NCBI GenBank assembly: GCA_028023455.1
Contig: JAQFVV010006451.1
Span: 62,001-126,000 of the forward strand
Origin: Epiperipatus broadwayi
Taxonomy: Eukaryota; Onychophora; Udeonychophora; Euonychophora; Peripatidae
Direction: 5' to 3'
Length of the DNA stretch: 64,000 nucleotides
Positions 35,402-48,318 of this stretch are shown piece after piece; the first letter of the stretch is position 1, and each line of letters starts with the position of its first letter. The notes beneath the pieces were generated by a model that was not told the origin of the DNA, did not search any database, and worked only from the letters and a program-made list of their open reading frames with translations. A program made the position numbers and the translations under genes.

Positions 35402-35757
35402 AATTAAGTTCTGTTATATATATGTTGGTATGTGGTTGTGGAATGAAATATATAGGGGAATCAAAATGTACATTACAAAAATGATATGATTATAAGATAT
35501 TGTATAAACGTGTACAGAAAGAAAATGTATCTTCAGTAAGTGTGAATACTCCACAAATTATTTTTGATCACATTAGAGCATGTAATTATGGTTTTAAATT
35601 TGACAATAGAGATATAAAAATTATTCAAATTGAAAGGTGTAATGAAAAACAAAAAATTAAGGAAGCAATGATGATATCTAGGAAAAGAGAGAGTTTAATG
35701 AATAGACAATCAGCTAATATAAAAATAACAGAATTGTGGGAAATTTTAATGGATTGA
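35402..35757 (+). pseudogene. GIY-YIG endonuclease copy, opposed orientation, broken
   Basis: Near-identical to the left-half domain. The signature 'YMLVCGCGMKYIGESKCTLQK' region at about 35420-35480 is followed by a TGA stop where the other copy has an Arg codon. The rest (35500-35757) continues open and matches the other copy almost residue for residue, including FDHIRACNYGFKFDN. High similarity of the two halves indicates a recent inverted duplication or gene conversion. Confidence 0.75.
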
Positions 35758-35796
35758 ATGATGGGTAATATAAGTTTATTTTGTGTACATTTGTAT

Positions 35797-35845
35797 TAAT
35801 GGTTGATAAAGATTGTCAGTTATACAATCGAAAGTACTTCCGGTA
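35797..35845 (+). ncRNA. Hammerhead-like motif, right half, G8 substituted
   Basis: UUGAUAA (35803-35809) precedes a 6-bp stem II of GAUUGU (35811-35816) with ACAAUC (35824-35829), then GAAA (35830-35833) and GUACUUC. C3 and G8 of the core are changed to U and A. It lies outside the endonuclease segment, where Penelope-like elements carry hammerheads in their terminal repeats. Confidence 0.5.
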
Positions 35846-35905
35846 AAGAATATATTGTTTAAAATTTGAATATTGTATTAAATAAATTTGTTTGAATTAT
35901 TATTA

Positions 35906-36224
35906 TATGATTTAAAAATACAGACATTTAATGGTTATTGTTATTTATATACATACATTTGAGGAACTACACCATGCTACATATACAATATATAGTCAAT
36001 TTATATACTTAATGTAGCTTTCATATTATTAATTTATTACACTAAAAGAAAAGCTTAATGAATCAAAAACCAATAGTACTCAAATAAGCAAATAGTAAAA
36101 TTTATTTCAGCATTATTAAAAAAGTAAATGCTATAATTCGATAGTGAATAGAACACTAATGCATTGAAAATATATTAGATTTACTTAAGTAAATATTAAT
36201 TATTTACTTTGTTGCACTATTTTT
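35906..36224. other. Anonymous AT-rich DNA
   Basis: Nothing recognisable. Confidence 0.4.
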
Positions 36225-36545
36225 ATATTAAATATATTAATATACTTGGAAGTAAACCAACCTTCATGTATGCACTGTTTTAATATAAACTGACACACAC
36301 CTGTTAATAAAGATTTTAAATAACAAGCAAATCATTTGTGGTTCAAGCTTATCTATGTATATGTCCACCTTAACTTACTATGCATTATTCAGGGTATGAG
36401 CATATTATGTGCATGATAAGATAAGCTTGAACGACAAATAATTCACATGTTTTTTAAAATCTTTGCTTATGGGTGAGGGTGTGTCAATTTGTATTAAAAC
36501 ATTGCATGGGTGAAAATTGGTTTACTTCCAAATATATTACAATAA
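36225..36545. repeat. Inverted-repeat element, arms about 150 bp
   Basis: 'aatatacttggaagtaaaccaac' (36238) is mirrored by 'ttggtttacttccaaatatatt' (36516). The inner blocks 'ttcaagcttatc' and 'gataagcttgaa' also pair. No core of a known ribozyme and no protein found. Confidence 0.8.
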
Positions 36546-37000
36546 ATACTGTGCTGTATAAATAATAAATATTTACAAATATTATTAGTAAAGGTTCATT
36601 CCATTATAAAATTGTGTGTGTGTATGTTAAGTGACTATAAAAAAACATTACATTTATTATTTTATAATTATATTATTTTACCATTTCCATTAACTAATTG
36701 AATTATTAACTGCTTCTAGAAAAATTTAAACTTCATATTTTTGCAAACATATTTAATTGCAAGTAATATCCAACAGATTAATATATACCATTAAAAATGT
36801 AAATATATATATTTTTCTTTTTTAGTTATTATTAACTTATAAGTAGCAGTCTAACATGAGAATCAAACTGTTGATCTTTAGTGAATAATTAATTTTAAAT
36901 AGCACACTAAGCAACTATGTTATTTTTGACTATATGCTGTAAAATAGTTTAGTTGTTTAGAATATGTACTTAGTTCAGTCCCATATGGCTATTTAAGTTA
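36546..37000. other. Anonymous AT-rich DNA
   Basis: Nothing recognisable. Confidence 0.4.
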
Positions 37001-37004
37001 GATA

Positions 37005-37290
37005 GCTGGATTGGCAGACATATGGATGTCTGAAAATTTCAGATTTTCCACTTAATAGTTATACATTAGATAAAGTGCTGGGCTTTGTCCTGGTATTTTT
37101 AGTCTAATGCTTGAATATCCTAACATCTCACTGAGAAAGCCAGTATCAGAAACCGGTCTGAGTTGGGGATATTCTACAAAGCTTATTAAGAGCTTGTTTT
37201 GTGAGCTCTATAAATAATATTTGTAAATACAAGCTTATTAAATTAGGTCATGTGACATATGACTTGAGTTTTTGTAATTTTACCAACATA
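37005..37290 (+). repeat. Decayed single copy of the 44.5-44.8 kb hammerhead-bearing repeat
   Basis: It shares the order 'gacat.tggatgtctgaa', 'attagataaagtgctgggcttt', hammerhead-like motif, and 'taggtcatgtgacatatgact' with 44530-44830. Core CUGAGAA (37131-37137), GAAA (37149-37152) and CCGGUC are present, but the core is broken at positions 7-8 and stem II is poor. Confidence 0.65.
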
Positions 37291-37954
37291 AATACAATAT
37301 TTACAAATTGAAACATTACGAATTCAATACTCTTACTAAACTGTTACTTGATCATGCCGACACAATATCTGAAAATGAGCAGAAAAATTCATATTAAAAT
37401 GTTGCTGTTTTGTGTAATCTGTGTTAATTCTTACAGTTAAATGTATTCGGAAAAAGTACAAATATATAATTTAACAAAGAAAGTTAACAATAATAATCAA
37501 ATGTTTAGTTGCTGAGAACTTTTTAATAAATTCAAGCATTGGAGATGAGACATGGGAGCCATAATTCATAGAACTCGTGTTCCAGAATACAGTAATTTAT
37601 CACTATATCAAATCATGCAGGGAAAAGTCATTCAACATGACCAAAGTACAATCTTCAGTTATATTATTAATGTGTGTGTATATTACATTTGTCACATCAA
37701 GTAAATTCTGCTTATTACACACTCATGCCCATTCAGAATTGTAACTAATGACATTTAAGATCATGACAATTGATGAATGAAGTTTTATAAAAATTTTCCC
37801 ATTATCTGGTATTATTATACTTTAAAATTTAGCCTTTGGTCATCAAGTACCATCATATATGTAACTTTATATTATTTTTATACTTTTCTATCTGTTTTAT
37901 GTAATTGTATGAATAATGATCATATATTTTAAATAGTTTGTTGAGGTTTTAAAT
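37291..37954. other. Anonymous AT-rich DNA
   Basis: Nothing recognisable. Confidence 0.4.
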
Positions 37955-38520
37955 AGTTTCATCACCATCATCATCAACCATTATCAATCCACTGCAGGAT
38001 GAAGGTCTCTCCAAGTTCAATCCATCTTCTTCGATCTTTAGCTTCTCTTCTCCACATCACCCCTGCACACTTTCTTATTTCATTCATGCATCTCACATGT
38101 GGTCTATTTCTGGGTCTTTTACATTCTCTTGAAATCCAGTTTAAGATTTCAATTGTCCATCTATTATCATCTCTTCTAGCAATATGTCCAGCCCAACTCC
38201 ACTTCAGTCTTTTAATTTTTTCAATGAAGTCAGTAACACTTGTTTGTTCTCTTACCCATATATTGCATTTTCAATCTCTTCTTGTTACTCCCTACATGCA
38301 TCTCTCTATACTTCTTTGAGTGGTCTGAAGTTTCTGTATTTCTCTTCTGTTAAGTGTCCAAGTAAGAATTGGTAAAACACATTAAAAACCTTCCTTTTCA
38401 AACACATAGGCATATTTCCTTTTAGTATCAAGTTATTTTTATCAAAAGCATTCCAACCAAGTTTAATTCTATGATTAATTTCATCCATTATGTTTTCATC
38501 TGTATTAATAATTTGACCAA
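37955..38520 (-). mobile_element. 3' end of an RTE/CR1-type LINE with decayed reverse transcriptase
   Basis: Minus-strand frames read like the C-terminal part of a non-LTR reverse transcriptase. 38306-38488 has INHRIKLGWNAFDKNN and MCLKRKVFNVF. Further on (38000-38150) come CKRPRNRPHVR, a W-R-R-E-A-K-D-R-R-R-W motif and ETFILQWIDNG, followed directly by stops and a (GAT)n-like tail (37961-37980 on the plus strand). The 5' part is missing, as is usual for LINE copies. A second 3' tail of the same family lies at 63255-63335. Confidence 0.75.
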
Positions 38521-39119
38521 GGTTTTAAATAGTTTACTAAAAGTTAATTATCTATAGTACATTCAATTTGATACAATTATATATCATTAATAATATTTGA
38601 AAATAATTAATATTATTATTTATTAAAAATAGATAAAGAAGCAAATTCCAAATATATAAGAGTATTAATTACTCAAATGTCAGACTTATTAGAATCATAA
38701 CAAACTTTCAAAGGACATGCACTCTTGTATCAATGCCAGTTTCATAATTTGGCCAAAAATAGTCCACATTTATTTAACTTTTAACATTATTTTATGGATA
38801 GTTCACCATTCATTGATACACAAAGTCATGAAACTTTACATTAATACCAACCTTCATAAAGCAATAGTCAAACAAATTACCATTTAAAATTATAGAATAT
38901 ATATTCTAACCGGGTAAATAAGAAAGTAATCTAATAAAATCTAGTTGATCTTTATCTTCTAAGATGTATCACATTATGATGAGAGACTCTTAAAATAAAC
39001 AAATAGATCTATAATAATGAAGCATGGGTTACGCTCAGTGGTTGGTTAGTTATAAATAATTCAGCTGCAGAGATATACAGTTAAGATAAAAAAAAAATTA
39101 AAAATAATAAAATAAATTA
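38521..39119. other. Anonymous AT-rich DNA
   Basis: Nothing recognisable. Confidence 0.4.
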
Positions 39120-39352
39120 TTATAATAATATTATAAATTTATTAAACGCACATTGGCACATTGATTACGTAAGTAATATTTACTGAGGCTATAACCTCGA
39201 TAATATGCGTATAAAATGCGATAGTAGGGACCTCTACAGATGTTTTAACCACAAGCTTACGCTAAAACACCTGTAGAGGTCCCTACTATCGCATTTTATA
39301 CGCATATTATCGAGGTTATAGCCTCAGTAAATATTACTTATAATAATATTAT
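39120..39352. mobile_element. Hairpin element (203 bp) with perfect 15-bp target duplications
   Basis: The 15-bp ttataataatattat at 39120-39134 repeats exactly at 39338-39352. The insert begins with a one-sided leader (aaatttattaaacgcac...) and then a nearly perfect hairpin whose arms are 39173-39247 and 39263-39337. A second copy with the same leader and hairpin stem lies at 49970-50176 with its own 13-bp duplication. The arms share the block 'gtagggacctctacag'. No coding sequence is present. Length of duplication and asymmetry fit Penelope-type integration, which is inference. Confidence 0.85.
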
Positions 39353-39644
39353 TATATTTCTTTATCTATCTGTGTTTCTTACCATTATTTAGAACTAAAT
39401 AACAGCTTATTAAAGTTTTAAGATTGTATTAGCTTACTATTATAACAATATTTTGTTTAAAATAATCTCTCAATTTATAAAACATGATACATTATAATAA
39501 TACTGACTAAATTAACATAAACTACAGCTTGTCAAAGAGGATAGCACTCTTTATCAGTTAATGACTATTACTTTTTTTTTTACTTAATTTTTTTAAGAAT
39601 AACACCATGTAACAAAAGCACTGGGTTACTATATATATATATAA

Positions 39645-39837
39645 CTTGAACTCAGATGTTCAAGCTCCCTACAACTATTTACACTATCTTATACAACCAA
39701 TAAACATGACCACATACATGTGAAAAGGATAAATGATCTCCAACATATGTATTTCATCAGTTGATTCAGATCACCATCTTGCATGCACATATACAATCAG
39801 TTCTCAATTTATATTAAAATAGCAAATCTTCCAAGTT
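39645..39837. repeat. Half copy of family A terminal repeat
   Basis: It matches the left half of 18.8-19.0 kb ('gaactcagat', 'tgtgaaaaggataaatgatc', 'cagttctcaatttatattaaaatagcaaatcttcc'). The hammerhead here lacks stem II: UUUC is directly followed by AUCAG (39748-39756), so it is dead by deletion. The opposed half is absent. Confidence 0.7.
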
Positions 39838-39958
39838 TAATAAACACACTTAAATCTTCTTGACCCTTTAACTCTTCAGCCATCCACACCCGGAAGTACT
39901 TCTGTGGATTGAAAGACTGTATATAATAGTTAATTTCTATTATATTTATTATTTTTAT

Positions 39959-41940
<1,982 letters not shown>

Positions 41941-42250
41941 AAGTCAATGTGTGGTTATCGTATGAACCTGCTTCATATTTGGGATTTAGTAGTCACTGAT
42001 AAAAGGAATCATGAATCATATCTTAAATAACTATCATATCTATGGAACACATGGAAGAATTGATGGATGTAATAAAACCATTAATGAATCTATAGTCAAT
42101 ATGTGGTTATTGTACGAACCTGCTTAATACTTGGAATTTAGTAATCACTGATAAAAGGAATCATGAACCATATCTTAAATGACTATCAAATCTATGGGAG
42201 ACATGGAAGAATTGACAGATGTAATAAAACCATTAATGAATCTATATCCT
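41941..42250. repeat. Tandem duplication, two units of about 150 bp
   Basis: The block 'caatgtgtggttatcgtatgaacctgcttcatatttgg' (41945) recurs as 'caatatgtggttattgtacgaacctgcttaatacttgg' (about 42097). Each is followed by matching 'cactgataaaaggaatcatga' and 'attaatgaatctata'. The units differ at a modest number of sites, so the duplication is not recent. Confidence 0.9.
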
Positions 42251-44135
42251 GGTTGGATTTTATATAGATTCCTTTGTGATATTGTATTAATAATTAAGCT
42301 GTCTAAAACAATCATAGATCAAATATTGAATGTAAAATTTTACAATTATTAAATCGCTGGCCATCAGTAATACAAAATGTTAACAATCATCATTACTATT
42401 AACTATTATCAAAAATAATACATCACCTCATATTCTTCTAATATAACTTCTTTTTCTTATTGACCGCTGATCCTTTCAAATATATTTTATATTTTTTCTA
42501 CCTCTAAACATACTTTCCAAAACAATTCTCCTTTTCTTTTCTTCTATTCTCAATAACATTGCTAATGACATTTTTCAAACTTATTTTTTTCATTCTTCTC
42601 AAAATCTTCATGTTTAACCCTAAAATCTTTTAATTATAATAGTTTCTTTAGATGTATAAAAATATGATAATAATATAATAAAAACTGACTGATAAGTTTT
42701 TCAAATAGTTTAAATAGGAGGCTAATGAATATTTTTGTAAAAATACATCTTCATGAAATTAATTATGTAAAATAATTAAATAATTATATTTTTTCCCGAA
42801 AAAAGAAATGCAAAATCCATTTTATTACAAAAATTGTCTAAGAATTACAGTACTGATTGCAATCATTGATAAGATATAAAAGATAATAAAATATCTTGAA
42901 AACACAGAGATTGTCTTGTAATATTTTTTTACAAAGTAAAGTACACAATGTGTCCCAGTGATAAGATATCTGGTTCTCTTTTTAACTTATCTGTAAATCA
43001 TCTAAATTAATGCAACTTTTACACATAAACATAGTTAGCTATTCTTCTTAAAAGACTTTAAGATCCTGTCATGTCTGGATTACAAGTTATGATATTAGGA
43101 CATGAACGAAGACAGTGTGTTTTGTATTTTCAAAAATCAACTTCAAAGTTTTTCCTGCCATTAAAAATTCTTGCAGACAACTTGAAATAATATTTGTGAC
43201 TCATGGCTTTACTGCCATACACCATGTGAATCATTTAAAATATTTTAATAGCAGTTTTTTTTTTCAATTTAAAACAAATTAATATTAGCATGTTATTCCA
43301 TTGTCAGTTAAAGTATGAAACACACTGACAGATCTTATGTTGTAACTCATGATCAAAACATTTTAATACTTAAAATTTTCATAATGAATAACTAAAATGT
43401 GGCTATGTAACACATTTATTGATTTAGAAATGAGTTCTGACAATCTGAAGAGAGATCTGGTCACTTTTTCATTGGTCCATTGCAGAATTTAAAATATAGC
43501 ATGCATATGATACACAAAGATTACCCTTAGGAATGTTTCTTAAATTTTTCAAAAATGAAGATTTGTTGCAGAGAAAAATTAAAAGTTAAAATCATAAGTT
43601 ACAAAATAAATAGCAGAGAACTGTGTGTATTGTAGGTAAAATTATTTATAAGACACGTATTTATTTTTGTAGTGATTTTAAACTCATATTTAAATAATCT
43701 TGGAAGAGGGTGGGTGTAAAGACCATACTTTTTACGACTGATTTTTAATAAAATAAATAATCAAATTGCCAATTTCTTGCTAAACATGTTATATTCAAGC
43801 AATGCAAATGATTGTTTCTGCTTTTCTTCAGGGATCTGGAAGTCATCATCCACTACACTTCAGATGATGGCTTATGATGATAATGATAATGTCATAGATT
43901 GGACATAATACCCAAAGATGTGATCCCATAAAAGATGAATACATATTTTCTAGGTTTCTTGTTATTTATCAGTGCATTCATTATTCACTTAGTCTCTGAC
44001 TTTTGTATTGTTAAAGTCTGAGATCTGTTGAAACTAAAAATAATTGGATTACTAAATGATATCCACTGATTATTCAAACATGCAACAAGTAGTTCTAAAG
44101 TATAAAACTGATATCTGTTTAATAAATCTGTATCA

Positions 44136-44139
<4 letters not shown>
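42251..44139. other. Anonymous AT-rich DNA
   Basis: No gene or clear repeat recognised. Confidence 0.4.

Positions 44140-44219
<80 letters not shown>
44140..44219. repeat. (AT)n microsatellite
   Basis: A pure dinucleotide run of about 78 bp. Confidence 0.97.
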
Positions 44220-44225
<6 letters not shown>

Positions 44226-44257
44226 TTCGAATATCTGTATTTTTAAAGCAATATATG

Positions 44258-44446
44258 TAATTATATAACTGAATATTTGTAAATACAGTAATAAATAATT
44301 AAAAAAATTTTATCCTCTTAGGAACGCTTTCAATTATCCCAGTAATCTTTGTCAAAGATTACTGGGATAATCCAAAGCACTCCTAAGAGGATAAAAAAAT
44401 TTAATTATTTAGTTATTGTATTTACAAATATTCAGTTATATGATTA
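44258..44446. repeat. Near-perfect hairpin with overlapping opposed hammerhead-like motifs
   Basis: Arms of about 90 bp pair from 'ataactgaatatttgtaaata' to its mirror at 44416-44440, and the centre is ctttgtcaaag with no loop. On the minus strand the centre reads UUGACAA, a stem II of GAUUA with UAAUU, then GAAA. The plus strand reads UUGUCAA, GAUUA/UAAUC, then CAAA. It is the compact form of the repeat at 1317-1631. Confidence 0.85.
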
Positions 44447-44484
44447 CACACACACACACACATATATATATATAAAGAGCCTGC

Positions 44485-44830
44485 TACTAGCTCTAAACAA
44501 GCTTAATTATTTTATTTTTTATGATAAGAGCAGAATTTGAAGACATGTAGGTGTCTGAAGATTTGGATCTTTTTCTTAATATTTAAGAATTAGATAAATG
44601 CTTGGCTTGAGTTAATATTTTGAATCTTATGTCCTAGCTCCTCACTGATGAGAGCCATAGCTCGAAACCGGTCTGGGGATGGGGAGCATCATAGATAAAA
44701 GCTTCATGTATTTTCTCTTGTAGCATTTATCATAAAAAATAAAATAATTAAGCTTGTTTAGAGCTAGTAGCAGGCTCTTTATATATTACATATTGGTAAT
44801 ACAAGCTATATAGGTCATGTGATATATGAC
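44485..44830 (+). repeat. Hammerhead-bearing repeat flanked by short inverted repeats
   Basis: 'gagcctgctactagctctaaacaagcttaatta' (44477) is mirrored by 'taattaagcttgtttagagctagtagcaggctc' (44746). Between them is one hammerhead-like motif. Decayed relatives lie at 37.0-37.3 kb and 63.85-64.0 kb, and family C (12.6, 15.7, 48, 57 kb) shares its layout. Confidence 0.75.
44636..44686 (+). ncRNA. Hammerhead ribozyme-like motif, cleanest in the window
   Basis: The order is stem I strand CUCCUCA, core CUGAUGA (44645-44651), stem II GAGC (44652-44655), loop CAUA, GCUC (44660-44663), GAAA (44664-44667), CCGGUC (44668-44673), then UGGGGA, which pairs back to UCCUCA. Every conserved core base is present, stem II pairs fully, and the predicted cleavage is after C44673. 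Stem III (ACCGGU) is self-complementary and minimal, so a dimeric fold may be needed, as described for other minimal type I hammerheads. Activity is untested. Confidence 0.8.
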
Positions 44831-44892
44831 TGATTTTTACTATATATATATAATATCAAGTAATATAAATATAATAAACAAAATCACTAGAA

Positions 44893-45043
44893 TAACTCTA
44901 CAAAAATTAAAAATACCTATATAAAACTAAACAATAATTACTTTGCTAAAGCCAGCTTACAGCTTCTTCTGCCATCTATAGCAAAGAAATCATTGTTTGT
45001 TTTATATAGGTATTTTTAATTTTGTAGAGTTATTCTATTGTAT
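44893..45043. repeat. Hairpin, arms about 45 bp
   Basis: 'aataactctacaaaaattaaaaatacctatataaaac' is mirrored by 'gttttatataggtatttttaattttgtagagttatt'. The loop of about 70 bp contains 'ttactttgctaaagcc' and 'atagcaaagaaat', which pair in part. Confidence 0.8.
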
Positions 45044-46560
45044 TTTATTTATGTAAATATATATTAATGAAGGTTGTATAATTACCATACACAGTCAATT
45101 TGGAGTAAGAACCAGTCACCTTTACTGAAATAAACTATGCATTTAATATGAATATTTAACACAAATTAGTTTTAAAATCTAAAATTTTATAATGATGACT
45201 TGGGTTTATTTATCTACTGAATATCATTAACTTCATAACATGATTTTATTATTGTCAAACATGACTGTGGAGGGGAGGGGCAATAAATATTTATTTGCAA
45301 TTAAATAATATGAGGGTTGTCATTTTTAAGTGGTTGTTTAATCATGATGAAAGTTTATTAATTGATTAATTACATATTCAAGTCATTTACTGCTGTCATA
45401 TTGAATTCCTAAGAATTTAGTTGCTGCTGTTATAAAATATTTATTTTTAATTCAATTATTAATTTATTTATTTTTTTAAAAAAAAAAAAAAATTTCAAAT
45501 TTAGAATTATTGAAAATGTGTTATAGATAGGATTAGCATACATTTTAGTACCCAAACTAGAACACGTTGAGAAATAAAAAGCATCCTCCAAATTACAAAA
45601 TTTTTGAAAATTAAATAAAGAACTAAGTATTGAGTTTCACTTTTGCACAGCCTTTTATTACTTTTATGATAAAGATACCCCCATATCATTTAGGCAAATA
45701 GTAATCTGACAGTCTTATGAGCTAAAGGGTTGTTGGATGAAATTTTTTTGTGAATAATAATAAAAAATCGATCCTGCTCAATTTTTTATTTGAACATAAA
45801 ATATCTAAATCAATTAGCTTTCCAAGTAAATAATTACTTGATTAAGGTCATGATAAAAATAAGCCTTCATATTCAATGTGCACAATGCATAGCATTTGCT
45901 CTTTCTTGAATGAATTTTGTAAGACATTATGCTATTCCTTTATTCAGCGTTTCTCACTAGCACTCGCCTGATAAATTAGTATTCTTATGAATATTTTTGG
46001 TACTTAAGGATAATATCAGACATTAAAAATGGTTATGGATATTTTCAGATACTAAGGGTGCCAGTCATGTTTTTTTAGTTATACATTTTCAGTGATATAG
46101 TTATCATAATCCTAACAAATGTTTTACTTATAAATATTAAAAATATTAATAAATTGATTATAAATTTCAGCTTTAAAAATAGCAATAAATATTATAAATT
46201 CTATTCACAAACATAACACAAAACTATGACAATAAATTTTAAATGAAATAAATTTAATAATTTTAGCTACATGAATTTTTTTTAAAAAACAAGAAATGGT
46301 TAACATGGGTTATTCATGTCAGCAGCTAAAATGTTTAGATACACATAATTATTCAAATGTTTCAACAAACCATACATAAGTTTTAATAAGTATATTTTAT
46401 TATGTTTAAAGCTTTTAGTTTTATATATGTTGATTCAAAATATTATTATTATTTAGTTCAATACATTTGTGATTTAAGTAATGATCATTTTATATCTTCG
46501 ATATAATCTCCAAAATTCACTTACTGAGCTAAGATTATAAGGTAGTTAATTCTTTAAATT
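45044..46560. other. Anonymous AT-rich DNA
   Basis: No gene recognised. Poly-A at about 45478-45492. Confidence 0.4.
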
Positions 46561-46564
46561 TGCA

Positions 46565-46745
46565 GAAATAGAATGGACTTGAGCCTTGGACCTCACTGCC
46601 TGTTGTGGTGGTTGGCACAATGCTGGACTTGTCCACCTATTCAGATGAAGCATTTGGGTCTTTGCTTCAGGGCCCCAGGGGTGGGATCATTGGGTGATGG
46701 ATGGCTTCTCAGTAGCTGGGCCATGTAGATCCATGTATAGATACT
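46565..46745. other. GC-richer island of unknown nature
   Basis: About 180 bp, including 'cagggccccaggggtggga', stand out in G+C from the surroundings. No tRNA box, long frame or known repeat was recognised. It could be a degraded SINE or an exon relic. Confidence 0.3.
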
Positions 46746-47009
46746 CATGTTCAGATACACATTAATATCAACATTATAGCAACTCTTTAATGGACATAAT
46801 TGTTATCAAGCATATTTACTTTATATAATCAATAATTGTTTTACCTTGTTTGTCACATTGAACACTTTGTAATTCTCAATGGGTAAGTGTACCCAAAATT
46901 TTTGTAATCCTTTTACTAATAAAGGTTACTTTTGAAAGATTAAGTGAAGTTTGGAGATTATCCCAATGATATAAAATAATTATTAGTTAAATCACAAATA
47001 TATAGAATT
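46746..47009. other. Anonymous AT-rich DNA
   Basis: Nothing recognisable. Confidence 0.4.
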
Positions 47010-47222
<213 letters not shown>

Positions 47223-47790
47223 TTTGAATCAAAACATATAAAAATAAAAGCTTAATACATAATAAAATGCATGTTTTTAATATATGAATATTTTCTACAG
47301 GTAGCAAACACTTTTAATTTCTTTTTAAAACTTACATGTGGTTTATTGATATATTTGAGAAAAAGTTGATATATATATTTAAACACTAATTGCTACTATG
47401 AATAACCAAGTTAGTCACTTTTTGTTTTTAAAATAAAATCGCATAGCTTGAATTATTAAACTTATTTTATTTAAAATTTATTGTCCTAGTTTTGTGCTAT
47501 TTCTGTGAATGGAATTTATAATAAATTTATTGCTATTTTTTAAATTTAGCAAGAATTTATAATCAAATTATTGATATTTTTTAATATTAACAAGTAAAAT
47601 ATATTCATTCGGTTTACAGGATAACTATGCCATTGAAAATATATAATTAAAAAGAACATGGCTACCAAAGTTGATGTCCATGATTATTCATAAGTACTAT
47701 ATTTTTTTACCATTCAGCTGAAAAAATGTAGAATGAATATAAAAATAACTAATAAACATCACATGACCACCTCCTCTTATGCTTGTGAAT
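47223..47790. other. Anonymous AT-rich DNA
   Basis: Nothing recognisable. Confidence 0.4.
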
Positions 47791-47794
47791 AACT

Positions 47795-48318
47795 GTTGTT
47801 AAAACAGGCAAAACTCACTATATAAATTGCCACACACAGCAAGCTAGAGTAATCAATGGATGCCAGAAGGCTTATGCATAAAATCCCCATCTAGTGCCTA
47901 CTCATCCAATATCCCTAGACTAGTTTCTGGCTTATGGCCTTCATGAGTAAGGAGCCTTGGATCTGAGAGCAAAATGTATGGGTACTGAACTGGGTTCAAG
48001 ACCTATATGACTATATAAGCTAATAGGCTTGGATTGAAAACATTAAGGTGTTTTCAGTTTAAGACTCATAGTTTTGTAGTTAAATGGAGATAAAAGGTGT
48101 TTGCTGGAGGGTTGCATTAGATCCTAAGATCTAGGTGCAGTGCTCTCAGATCCAAGGCTCCTCACTGACAAAGGCCATAAGCCAGAAACTAGTTTGGGGA
48201 TATTGGATGAGTAGGCATTAGATGGGGATTTTATGCACAAGCCTTCTGGCATCCATTGATTACTCTAGTTTGCTGTGTGTGAAAATATATATAGTGAGTT
48301 TTGCCTGTTTTAATAAAA
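47795..48318. repeat. Full-length family C inverted-repeat element
   Basis: The ends pair 'ttaaaacaggcaaaactcac' with 'gtgagttttgcctgttttaa', and the arms of about 170 bp include 'gcaagctagagtaatcaatggatgccagaaggc' with its mirror. The plus half has CUGACAA (48165-48171), stem II GGC/GCC and GAAA (48185-48188). The minus half has a core broken at G5 but GAAA retained (47924-47927). The middle (47990-48120) resembles the leader of the 44.5-kb repeat. Confidence 0.8.

Larger units (their letters stand above)
34810..35905. mobile_element. Palindromic Penelope-like element fragment (two opposed GIY-YIG copies)
   Basis: The left half (minus strand) and right half (plus strand) are inverted copies over about 520 bp, with a centre near 35370. 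The outer parts pair 'acaatattcaaattttaaacaatatattctttaccggaagtact' piecewise with its mirror ending near 35900. Each half carries a GIY-YIG endonuclease-coding segment and, outside it, a hammerhead-like motif. No reverse transcriptase is present. The arrangement is that of an inverted dimer of the 3' end of a Penelope-like element. Confidence 0.85.

Noticed and set aside
37999-38319. Plus-strand 106-codon frame
   Set aside because: It is the antisense of the LINE reverse transcriptase tail, which reads convincingly on the minus strand.
39540-39585. CUGAUAA-like string on the minus strand near 39560
   Set aside because: A stem II of AAGAG/CUCUU can be drawn, but GAAA is replaced by GACA and both flanks are unrelated to the families; too weak to call.
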